Below are positions 1 to 5,692 of a stretch of DNA of 5,692 nt, piece by piece. The notes under the pieces are model-generated. The model was not told where the DNA came from and searched no databases. It worked only from the letters and a program-made list of their open reading frames with translations. Every line of letters begins with the position of its first letter. Within the stretch, counting starts at the first letter, position 1. The stretch spans positions 1 through 5,692 of the forward strand of contig RFNL01000191.1 in NCBI GenBank assembly GCA_009927195.1, written 5' to 3'. The stretch is from Betaproteobacteria bacterium (lineage in GTDB: Bacteria; Pseudomonadota; Gammaproteobacteria; Burkholderiales; Burkholderiaceae_C). A program made the translations under genes and the position numbers.

Positions 1-18
1 CGCCACGCCCGCGCTCAT
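1..18 (-). CDS. murG: MurG N-terminus (partial, first 6 codons): UDP-GlcNAc transferase making lipid II
   Basis: Only the first six codons, reading M-S-A-G-V-A, lie in the window. The ATG (16-18) overlaps the ftsW stop codon in an ATGA tetranucleotide (15-18), and the frame is open to the window edge. The residues alone do not identify the protein. The call rests on gene order, because murG directly follows ftsW in proteobacterial dcw clusters, and on the same ATGA coupling seen at other junctions here. A G-rich stretch (19-30) precedes the ATG but is only a weak Shine-Dalgarno candidate, so translation probably depends on ribosomes finishing ftsW. MurG is a peripheral inner-membrane glycosyltransferase that adds GlcNAc to lipid I. 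The next bases should encode its glycine-rich GGTGGH-type motif. Confidence 0.7.
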
Positions 19-1283
19 ACCCGACCCCCGTGCATGAGTTGTCGATTTTCATGGTCCACGCGCAACACCATGGCAATCGCCATGAGGTTGAGCAAAATCG
101 CTGAACCACCAAAGCTCATCAAGGGCAAGGTCAAACCTTTGGTGGGCAATGCGCCCAAGTTCACGCCCATGTTGATGAAAGCCTGAAAGCCCATCCACAC
201 GCCCACGCCTTGTGCCACCAGGCCGGAGAACACCCGGTCCATGGCAATGGCTTGGCGGCCGATGTGCATGATGCGCCGGGTCAGCCACAGGAACAAGGCG
301 ATCATGGTCAGCACGCCGACAAAGCCAAACTCTTCGCCAATGACCGCAAGCAAAAAGTCGGTGTGTGCCTCGGGCAGCCAGTGCAACTTCTCCACGCTGC
401 CGCCCAAGCCCACACCAAAGATTTCACCCCGCCCGATGGCGATCAGCGAATGCGACAACTGGTACCCCTTGCCCAGGGCATTTTTTTCATCCCAAGGGTT
501 CAGGTAGGCCAAGATGCGTTCGCGCCGCCAATCGCTCAAAGCGATCATCAAACCAAAGGCAATGATGAGCACAAAAGCGATCAAGAAGAACATGCGGGCA
601 TTGACCCCGCCCAAAAACAATATGCCCATGGCAATGATGGCGATGACCAAAAAAGCGCCCATGTCGGGCTCGGCCAGCAACAATGAGCCCACCACCGCCA
701 CGGCCACGCCCATGGGCATCACAGCGGCAAAAAACCTCTCTTTGACCTCCATCTTGCGCACCATGTAGTTGGCCGCGTACAAAAGCACGCCCAGCTTGGC
801 CAGTTCGGAGGGCTGAAAATTCATGAAGCCCAAGGCGATCCAGCGGCGCGCACCATTGACCTCTTTGCCAATGCCGGGGATGAGCACCGCGATGAGCAGG
901 ACCAAGGAGGCGATGAACAACCAAGGTGCCCACTTGTCCCAGCTGTCCATCGGCACCTGATAAACCAGCGATGCCGCCACCAAGGCCACCCCAATGGCGA
1001 CAATGTGACGCAGCAAAAAATGGGTCTGGGCGTAATTGCCAAAACGCGGGTTATCGGGCATGGCGATGGATGCCGAATACACCATCACCAGGCCCCACAA
1101 GAGCAAGGTGACCGTGACCCAGATCAGCGGTTGATCAAAGCCCTTGACCCGTACCGGTGCCGCGCGGGTGCGGGTGAACTCGGTGCCATGCACCCGCACG
1201 GGCAAAGCATCAGGCCCCTCGACCGGTGCCGCACCGCGCCAGCGGCTCCACCGCTCGCCCCATTTGAGCGCCAATGCACTCAT
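15..1283 (-). CDS. ftsW: FtsW, septal SEDS-family peptidoglycan polymerase
   Basis: FtsW is the division-specific SEDS glycosyltransferase that polymerises lipid II at the septum together with the transpeptidase FtsI. The product is 422 residues with about ten hydrophobic segments, starting near residue 52 and ending near 408. Family motifs visible are VNGARRWI (142-149) followed by FQPSELAKL (156-164), AEPDMGA (204-210), GRGEIFGVGLG (284-294), LPEAHTDF (303-310) and PTKGLTLPLMSFGGSA (380-395). By family comparison, the Asp in AHTDF (D309) matches the catalytic Asp of SEDS enzymes in the large periplasmic loop. The ATG at 1281-1283 is chosen because it shares ATGA with the murD stop and has GGAGG seven bases upstream. 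A GTG at 1296-1298 would add five residues but has no better support. The first ~50 residues are a cytoplasmic Arg/Pro-rich extension. The alternative paralogue RodA is unlikely in this position between murD and murG. Confidence 0.97.
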   Translation of the reverse strand: MSALALKWGERWSRWRGAAPVEGPDALPVRVHGTEFTRTRAAPVRVKGFDQPLIWVTVTLLLWGLVMVYSASIAMPDNPRFGNYAQTHFLLRHIVAIGVALVAASLVYQVPMDSWDKWAPWLFIASLVLLIAVLIPGIGKEVNGARRWIALGFMNFQPSELAKLGVLLYAANYMVRKMEVKERFFAAVMPMGVAVAVVGSLLLAEPDMGAFLVIAIIAMGILFLGGVNARMFFLIAFVLIIAFGLMIALSDWRRERILAYLNPWDEKNALGKGYQLSHSLIAIGRGEIFGVGLGGSVEKLHWLPEAHTDFLLAVIGEEFGFVGVLTMIALFLWLTRRIMHIGRQAIAMDRVFSGLVAQGVGVWMGFQAFINMGVNLGALPTKGLTLPLMSFGGSAILLNLMAIAMVLRVDHENRQLMHGGRV

Positions 1284-2836
1284 GACGCGCCCTCCCACAG
1301 CAAGCCTGCGTCCACAGCCAGTTCTTGCACCGCTTGGGCAAACACCTCGCCGCGTTGCGCGTAATGGGCAAACATGTCAAAACTGGCACAGGCGGGTGAT
1401 AGCAACACCGCGTCGCCTGCTTGCGCTTGTTCTGCGGCGCGTTGCACGGCTTGCGCCATGCTGTCCGCATCGAACAGTGGCACGTCCGCGTGTTGCAGGG
1501 CTTGGCGCAGCAGCGGCGCATCGCGCCCAACCAGCACCACTGCGCGCGCATGGCGCGCCACCGCTTGGGCCAGCGGCGCAAAGTCTTGTCCCTTGCCCTC
1601 ACCGCCGGCAATCAGCACCAAGCGCCGGTCTGCGCCCAGGCCTTGCAAGGCGGCCACTGTGGCACCCACATTGGTGCCTTTGCTGTCATCGATGTACTCC
1701 ACATCTTTCACCACGGCCACCGGGGTGGCGCGATGTGGCTCGCCACGGTATTCGCGCAAGGCATAGAGCATGGGGCCAAGCGGGGCTTGGGTGTGGCTGG
1801 CCAAGGCCAATGCTGCCAGGGCATTGAGGGCGTTGTGCTGGCCTTTGATGCGCAAGGCCTCGCTGGGCATGAGGCGCTGCAAATAGGGCGCATCGTCGTC
1901 ATAGCCCTCGTGCTCGGGGGCTTGGACCCGGGTCTTTTTGCGCCCACCTTCGCGCTCGACCAAGCGCACCAGCCAGACCATGCCGTTGACGTTTTCCAGG
2001 CCCCAGTCGCCCGCCTTCAGGGGCAGATCGGGGCCCAGGGTGGCAACCTCGGGCTGCAGGGGTTTTTTCTTTTTTGCCGCTTCGCTCACCGTTTGCAAGC
2101 CCATCACCCGCTGATCGCTGCGGTTGAGTAACAACAAACCCGTGGCACCCACGATGCGGGCCTTGGCTGCGCAGTAAGCGGTCATGTCCCCGTGCCAGTC
2201 CAGGTGATCCTCGGTGAGGTTGAGCACGGTCGATGCAGTGGGCTCAAAGCCCTCCACCCCATCGAGTTGGAAACTGGACAACTCCAGCACCCAGACTGCG
2301 GGCAAACCAGAGCCGGCCAAGCGTTCGCGCCAGGTGTCGAGCAGGTTGGGTCCGATGTTGCCAGCCGTGGCCACGTCTTTGCCTGCGGCCTTCAACAATC
2401 GGGAGGTCAGCGCGGTCACCGTGGTTTTGCCATTGGTGCCGGTGATGGCCAGCACCTGGGGCGCGTAGCCGGTATCGGCCTGGGCCTGGCGCAAAGCATG
2501 TGCGAACAAGCTCAACTCGGTACCCACCCACAGGCCGGCCATGGTGGCGGCCTGCCACACCGGGGCCACCTCGGCGGGTGACAAACCGGGGCTTTTGAAC
2601 ACCGCACGGATGCCGTGGGCATGCAGCACCGATGGCTCAAAAGCCCCGGAGATGAACTGCGCAGTCGGCACGTGGGCCTGCAAATCGGCCAGACACGGTG
2701 GCTCGCTACGGGTGTCTTGCACCCACACCCTAGCCCCTTGCTGGGCGCACCAGCGCGCCATGGCCAAGCCCGACTGGCCCAAACCCAGCACCAGCACGGC
2801 CTGGTCTTGCAAAGAGGATGGGGTGTCGCGGCTCAT
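1280..2836 (-). CDS. murD: MurD, UDP-N-acetylmuramoyl-L-alanine:D-glutamate ligase
   Basis: MurD is the cytoplasmic ATP-dependent ligase that adds D-Glu to UDP-MurNAc-L-Ala. The start at ATG 2834-2836 gives 518 residues beginning MSRDTPSS. It overlaps the mraY stop as ATGA, and no clear Shine-Dalgarno sequence precedes it. The N-terminal nucleotide-binding domain has VLGLGQSG (16-23). The central domain has the ATP P-loop GTNGKTT (133-139), ELSSFQLD (185-192), NLTEDHLDWH (206-215) and AAKARI, whose K225 matches the carbamylated Lys of Mur ligases. The C-terminal domain has GQHN (332-335), DDSKGTN (383-389) and LSPACASFDMF (479-489). The protein is about 80 residues longer than E. coli MurD (438). 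About 40 of these form an insert between AAKARI and GQHN (roughly 250-322), which contains KKKK, GGRKKTR and an acidic EHEGYDDD stretch. All catalytic motifs are intact, so I expect an active enzyme. A longer reading from a start at 2890 would add 18 residues but is not supported. Confidence 0.97.
   Translation of the reverse strand: MSRDTPSSLQDQAVLVLGLGQSGLAMARWCAQQGARVWVQDTRSEPPCLADLQAHVPTAQFISGAFEPSVLHAHGIRAVFKSPGLSPAEVAPVWQAATMAGLWVGTELSLFAHALRQAQADTGYAPQVLAITGTNGKTTVTALTSRLLKAAGKDVATAGNIGPNLLDTWRERLAGSGLPAVWVLELSSFQLDGVEGFEPTASTVLNLTEDHLDWHGDMTAYCAAKARIVGATGLLLLNRSDQRVMGLQTVSEAAKKKKPLQPEVATLGPDLPLKAGDWGLENVNGMVWLVRLVEREGGRKKTRVQAPEHEGYDDDAPYLQRLMPSEALRIKGQHNALNALAALALASHTQAPLGPMLYALREYRGEPHRATPVAVVKDVEYIDDSKGTNVGATVAALQGLGADRRLVLIAGGEGKGQDFAPLAQAVARHARAVVLVGRDAPLLRQALQHADVPLFDADSMAQAVQRAAEQAQAGDAVLLSPACASFDMFAHYAQRGEVFAQAVQELAVDAGLLWEGAS
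1291..1295 (-). promoter_or_regulatory. Ribosome binding site of ftsW
   Basis: The coding strand carries GGAGG, within a GGGAGGG run at 1290-1296, seven bases before the ftsW ATG (1281-1283) and inside the last codons of murD. Spacing and sequence are near ideal, and the site supports this ATG rather than the GTG at 1296-1298, which would overlap the site itself. Confidence 0.8.
2069..2075 (-). other. Slippery heptamer A AAA AAG inside murD (possible, unproven frameshift site)
   Basis: On the coding strand murD reads GCA AAA AAG AAA AAA CCC at 2077-2060. The frame splits this as A-AAA-AAG, the same heptamer and phase known for the programmed -1 frameshift of E. coli dnaX. A GGTGAG Shine-Dalgarno-like hexamer lies nine bases upstream (2085-2090), similar to the dnaX arrangement. 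A nested stem is possible downstream (1999-2004 with 2030-2035, inner 2009-2012 with 2021-2024), but it begins about 33 bases away, farther than usual stimulators. A -1 shift would read to TGA at 1899-1901 and give a MurD lacking its C-terminal domain. The simplest explanation is a lysine-rich linker (KKKK) encoded by A-rich codons. Confidence 0.3.
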
Positions 2837-4011
2837 CGGAGTTTCAAGGTGGACAGGCCGATCAGGCACAACAACATGGTGATGATCCAAAAGCGCACCA
2901 CCACCTGGGTTTCTTTCCAGCCGGATTTTTCAAAGTGGTGGTGCAAGGGGGCCATCTTGAGGATGCGCCGACCTTCGCCGTATTTGCGTTTGGTGTATTT
3001 GAAGTAGCTGACCTGGGCCATCACCGAAACGGCCTCGGCCACAAAGATGCCGCCCATGATGGCCAGCACAATTTCTTGCCGCACGATGACGGCAATCGTG
3101 CCCAGGGCCGCGCCCAAGGCCAGTGCGCCCACATCGCCCATGAAGACCTGGGCCGGATGGGTGTTGAACCATAAAAACGCCAGGCCCGCACCGGCCATGG
3201 CGGCGCAAAAAATCAGCAGCTCGCCCGAGCCCGGTATGTAAGGAAAGAACAGGTACTTCGAATACACCGAACTGCCGGTGACGTAGGCAAACACCCCCAG
3301 TGCCGAGCCGACCATGACCACCGGCATGATGGCCAGGCCGTCCAAACCATCGGTGAGGTTGACCGCGTTGCTGGCGCCCACAATGACCAAATAGGTCAAC
3401 AGCACAAAACCAAACACCCCCAAGGGGTAGCTGATTTCTTTGAAAAACGGCAGCAACAAGCCCGCCTTGGGCGGCAGGTTGACATCAAAGCCCGAGCGCA
3501 CCCACTGGTAGAACAACTCCAGCACGCGCAGGTTGCTGACCTCCGAAATGCTGAACACCAGGTAGAGGGCCGCGAGCAATCCGATCAAGGACTGCCACAG
3601 GTACTTTTCGCGCGAGGGCATGCCCTCGGGGTCTTTGCGCACCACTTTGCGCCAGTCGTCGGCCCAACCAATGGCCCCGAAACCCAGGGTGACGATCAGC
3701 ACGATCCAGACAAAGCGGTTGGAGAGGTCAAACCACAGCAAGGTGGCCACTGCGATGGAGATCAAGATCAACACGCCCCCCATGGTGGGAGTGCCCGACT
3801 TGCTCATGTGGGAGGCCACGCCGTAGCCGCGGATGGGCTGCCCGATTTTCAATTCGGTCAATTGGCGGATCACCCAAGGCCCTGCGATCAAGCCCATCAA
3901 CAAAGCGGTGAGTGCGGCCATCACCGCGCGAAAGGTCAGGTACTGAAACACCCGAAAGAAGCCAAACTCAGGCGACAGGCTTTGCAACCACTGGGCCAAA
4001 CTCAAGAGCAT
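2833..4011 (-). CDS. mraY: MraY, phospho-MurNAc-pentapeptide transferase (lipid I synthase)
   Basis: MraY is an integral inner-membrane enzyme that transfers phospho-MurNAc-pentapeptide from UDP to undecaprenyl phosphate, giving lipid I. The 392-residue product is strongly hydrophobic throughout, consistent with the ten-helix fold. Family motifs are all present: SKSGTPTMGG (70-79), ADDWRKVVRKD (117-127) with the Asp pair D118/D119, NAVNLTDGLDGLAIMP (215-230), FMGDVGALALG (290-300) with D293, and APLHHHFE (354-361) with the His triplet. The ATG at 4009-4011 follows AAGGAGG by four bases and matches the usual MraY N-terminus (MLLSLAQWLQ). An in-frame start at 4104 would add 31 non-MraY-like residues inside murF. 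The gene overlaps murF by 10 bp at its start and murD by ATGA at its end. It is about 30 residues longer than E. coli MraY (360), mostly around residues 156-192. I recall similar lengths in Burkholderiales. Confidence 0.98.
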   Translation of the reverse strand: MLLSLAQWLQSLSPEFGFFRVFQYLTFRAVMAALTALLMGLIAGPWVIRQLTELKIGQPIRGYGVASHMSKSGTPTMGGVLILISIAVATLLWFDLSNRFVWIVLIVTLGFGAIGWADDWRKVVRKDPEGMPSREKYLWQSLIGLLAALYLVFSISEVSNLRVLELFYQWVRSGFDVNLPPKAGLLLPFFKEISYPLGVFGFVLLTYLVIVGASNAVNLTDGLDGLAIMPVVMVGSALGVFAYVTGSSVYSKYLFFPYIPGSGELLIFCAAMAGAGLAFLWFNTHPAQVFMGDVGALALGAALGTIAVIVRQEIVLAIMGGIFVAEAVSVMAQVSYFKYTKRKYGEGRRILKMAPLHHHFEKSGWKETQVVVRFWIITMLLCLIGLSTLKLR

Positions 4012-5405
4012 GCGGCCTCCTTGGGCAGGGTTTGGGTTTGTAGGCTGTGGGTCACGCGCTCCATGCGCATGAAACGCGAGCCCTTGACCAGCACGCTGCC
4101 GCAATGGGGTGCCAAGCCCAGCACAGCGGCTTGCAACTCGGCCATGTCCTCGAAATGCTGGGCCGCTGGGTGGGCGCGGGCACTGGCCTGGGCCAGGGCC
4201 CCCAAAGTGAACAAACGCTCTATGCCGCGCTGTTGCGCATACACGCCCACTTCGGTGTGGAAGGCCTCGCCCTTGGCACCGACCTCGCCCATGTCACCCA
4301 AGACCAGCAAATGCGGCGCAGGTAAATCGGCCAGCACATCGATGGCGGCCAGCACCGAGTCGGGGTTGGCGTTGTAGGTGTCGTCGACCACGGTGCAGGC
4401 CTGGTTGCGCCAGCGGGTGACAAAGGTGCTCGAGCGCCCGCTCACCGGTTGAAACGCTCGCAAGCCCTGGGCCACCGCTGACAAGGGCGCACCCGCGGCC
4501 AAGGCAGCGGCGGTAGCGGCCATGGCATTGCGCACATTGTGTTGGCCGGCGATGTGAAGTTCGCTGGCCAACTCGCCCATTGGCGTGAGCCAACGCACTT
4601 GCCAATGGTCGCTCTGCCACCGGGCCTGCACCAGCGACACCTCGGCAGATTTGTCTGCACCGAAACACCAGCAGCGCCGCGCGCCCGCCCCAGCGCGCCA
4701 CAGCGGCGTGTGCGGGTCATCGGCAGGGAATACCGCCACCCCGTCTGGTCCCAGGGCTTGCAAAACGCTGCCGTTTTCCTGCGCCACCGCTGCCACGCTG
4801 TGCATGAACTCTTGGTGCTCGCGCTGGGCGTTGTTGACCAGGGCCACACTGGGGTTGGCGATGGCGGCCAATTGGGCGATTTCACCCGGGTGGTTCATGC
4901 CCAACTCCACCACCGCACAGCGGTGGCTGGGGCGCAGCCGCAACAAGGTCAGCGGCAAGCCGATGGCGTTGTTGTAATTGCCCAGGGTGGCCAGGCTGTG
5001 GTCTGCAACCGGGTGCCAAGCGCGCCAAATGCTGGCGATCATCTGGGTCACCGTGGTCTTGCCATTGCTGCCCGTCACGGCCACCAGCGGGAGTTGGAAT
5101 TGTTGTCGCCACCCGTGGGCGAGTTGGCCCAAAGCGCGCAAGCTGTTGGGCACCTGCAAGCCACTCAGGCCCGCTTCGGCCAAGCCGTGTTCGGCCAGGC
5201 CCAAGCGGGCACCAGTGGCGCGGGCTTGGGGCAAGAAGTCATGCGCATCAAAACGCTCACCGCGCAAGGCCACAAACAGGTCGCCGCTTTGCAAACTGCG
5301 GGTGTCGGTGTGCACCCGATCGCACAACGGCGAGATGTCGCCCACCGCGCGCGCGCCCTCAATCCACTGCTGGGCTTGCGCCAGGTTCAATGCCATGGCG
5401 CTCAT
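4002..5405 (-). CDS. murF: MurF, UDP-MurNAc-tripeptide:D-Ala-D-Ala ligase
   Basis: MurF is the last cytoplasmic Mur ligase. It adds the D-Ala-D-Ala dipeptide to UDP-MurNAc-tripeptide to complete the pentapeptide. The 467-residue product is close to the E. coli length (452). The N-terminal domain includes TDTRSLQSGDLFVALRGERF (33-52), typical for binding the UDP-sugar substrate. The central ATPase domain has the P-loop TGSNGKTT (111-118), GNYNN (142-146), ELGMNHPGEI (167-176) and a NNAQREHQEF segment (191-200). The C-terminal domain has GQHN (287-290), DDTYNANPDS (341-350), LGDMGEVG (369-376) and VKGSR (440-444). The ATG at 5403-5405 overlaps the murE stop as ATGA and follows a G-rich run (5411-5417) that may act as a weak ribosome site. 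An in-frame ATG at 5394-5396 would shorten it by three residues. The NNAQREH segment replaces the more familiar N-x-APAHLE form but keeps the His. I recall this as common in betaproteobacteria. Confidence 0.97.
   Translation of the reverse strand: MSAMALNLAQAQQWIEGARAVGDISPLCDRVHTDTRSLQSGDLFVALRGERFDAHDFLPQARATGARLGLAEHGLAEAGLSGLQVPNSLRALGQLAHGWRQQFQLPLVAVTGSNGKTTVTQMIASIWRAWHPVADHSLATLGNYNNAIGLPLTLLRLRPSHRCAVVELGMNHPGEIAQLAAIANPSVALVNNAQREHQEFMHSVAAVAQENGSVLQALGPDGVAVFPADDPHTPLWRAGAGARRCWCFGADKSAEVSLVQARWQSDHWQVRWLTPMGELASELHIAGQHNVRNAMAATAAALAAGAPLSAVAQGLRAFQPVSGRSSTFVTRWRNQACTVVDDTYNANPDSVLAAIDVLADLPAPHLLVLGDMGEVGAKGEAFHTEVGVYAQQRGIERLFTLGALAQASARAHPAAQHFEDMAELQAAVLGLAPHCGSVLVKGSRFMRMERVTHSLQTQTLPKEAACS
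4016..4022 (-). promoter_or_regulatory. Ribosome binding site of mraY
   Basis: The coding strand carries AAGGAGG four bases before the mraY ATG (4009-4011). It lies inside the last codons of murF. This is the strongest Shine-Dalgarno match in the window and decides the mraY start over an upstream in-frame candidate at 4104. mraY is the one internal gene whose start is not an ATGA overlap, so it may rely more on direct initiation than its neighbours. Confidence 0.85.
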
Positions 5406-5692
5406 GACCACCCCCCCGCAGCCAGACAGGCACTTGCCACTGCGGTGTCGGAGAACGGCAAGCGCTGACCGGCCACCTCTTGACTGGTTTCGTGGCCTTT
5501 GCCAGCGATCAACACCACATCATTGGCTTGGGCCTGGGCCAGCGCATGGGCGATGGCCGTTTGGCGTTGCACCTGAACGTGGACCGCTGTCGCATCGGTC
5601 AATCCGGCTTGCATCTGGGCCAAGATGGCCCAGGGATCCTCGCCACGCGGGTTGTCGCTGGTGAGCACCAGGTGATCCGACTGGGCTTGGGC
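5402..5692 (-). CDS. murE: MurE C-terminal domain (partial), UDP-MurNAc-dipeptide:meso-diaminopimelate ligase
   Basis: This is the last 96 codons plus TGA stop of murE. The frame is open to the window edge, so the start lies outside. MurE adds the third stem-peptide residue to UDP-MurNAc-L-Ala-D-Glu. The fragment is the C-terminal ligase domain. It contains HLVLTSDNPRGEDP (residues 7-20 of the fragment), VVLIAGKGHE (59-68) and a following QRLPFSD. In the family, the DNPR motif with its Arg marks enzymes that use meso-diaminopimelate rather than L-lysine, so this organism should have mDAP-type peptidoglycan, as expected for a Gram-negative bacterium. The stop overlaps the murF ATG as ATGA (5402-5405). 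The seven-G run on the coding strand (5411-5417) encodes the Gly-Gly near the C-terminus and lies just upstream of the murF start. No truncation or frameshift is visible in the part present. Confidence 0.96.
   Translation of the reverse strand, partial: AQAQSDHLVLTSDNPRGEDPWAILAQMQAGLTDATAVHVQVQRQTAIAHALAQAQANDVVLIAGKGHETSQEVAGQRLPFSDTAVASACLAAGGWS

Noticed and set aside
1999..2035. A nested GC-rich inverted repeat considered as a transcription terminator within murD.
   Set aside because: It has no T-run after the stem on the coding strand, lies mid-gene in a co-transcribed cluster, and GC-rich coding sequence often shows such pairing by chance.
1144..2131. Overlapping plus-strand open frames of 227 and 236 codons antisense to murD and ftsW.
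   Set aside because: They overlap each other in different frames and give Arg/Pro/His-rich products without motifs. They are explained as shadows of the murD and ftsW codon pattern.
2837..2890. An 18-residue N-terminal extension of MurD from a start at 2890.
   Set aside because: It would sit within the mraY coding region and has no MurD similarity. The ATG at 2834-2836 gives the ATGA overlap seen at other junctions.
4012..4104. A 31-residue N-terminal extension of MraY from a start at 4104.
   Set aside because: It would overlap murF by about 100 bases and lacks hydrophobic MraY character. The AAGGAGG site and the family N-terminus fix the start at 4011.
5411..5417. A seven-G run at the end of murE considered as a phase-variable or frameshift tract.
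   Set aside because: It is short, encodes Gly-Gly in frame six residues before the stop, and coincides with the expected ribosome site region of murF. Phase variation in an essential gene is unlikely.
4539..5468. A 309-codon plus-strand open frame antisense to murF.
   Set aside because: It lies entirely opposite murF and the end of murE, whose motifs are unambiguous. Its product is low-complexity, rich in Ala, Gln, Gly and His, as expected from the complement of GC-rich coding sequence. No ribosome site or family motif is seen.
1..5692. Search for a mobile element, CRISPR array, RNA gene or accessory defence or metabolic system.
   Set aside because: All bases are accounted for by six conserved dcw genes in canonical order, with no intergenic space, no direct repeat series and no break in synteny or composition that I can see.

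Overview
The window is GC-rich and essentially 100% coding, with every gene on the minus strand. It is a central segment of the division and cell wall (dcw) cluster of a Gram-negative bacterium. In transcription order, from high to low coordinates, it reads murE (3' end only) - murF - mraY - murD - ftsW - murG (first six codons only). This is the usual proteobacterial dcw order. Lineage-type features point to a betaproteobacterium of the order Burkholderiales, probably family Comamonadaceae. They are an enlarged MurD with a basic insert, a MraY of about 392 residues, and the NNAQREH form of the MurF motif. The placement is an inference from recalled family sequences and no search was run.

Layout: 5692-5402 is the MurE C-terminal domain with the meso-diaminopimelate (mDAP) specificity motif DNPR. 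5405-4002 is MurF. 4011-2833 is MraY. 2836-1280 is MurD. 1283-15 is FtsW. 18-1 is the start of MurG. All five junctions overlap: four share an ATGA stop/start tetranucleotide and murF/mraY overlap by 10 bp. No intergenic space exists, and I see no terminator, promoter, RNA gene, repeat array or mobile element.

Together the genes run most of the inner-membrane and cytoplasmic part of peptidoglycan precursor synthesis. MurD, MurE and MurF add D-Glu, mDAP and D-Ala-D-Ala to UDP-MurNAc. MraY moves the pentapeptide sugar onto undecaprenyl phosphate (lipid I), and MurG then makes lipid II. FtsW polymerises lipid II at the septum. The tight overlaps suggest one polycistronic, translationally coupled unit, probably driven from a promoter upstream of the window.

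The region is conserved core genome, and I found no convincing new biological system. The points most worth a second look are a dnaX-like slippery heptamer inside the MurD insert, the MurD insert itself, and the unbroken series of overlapping junctions.
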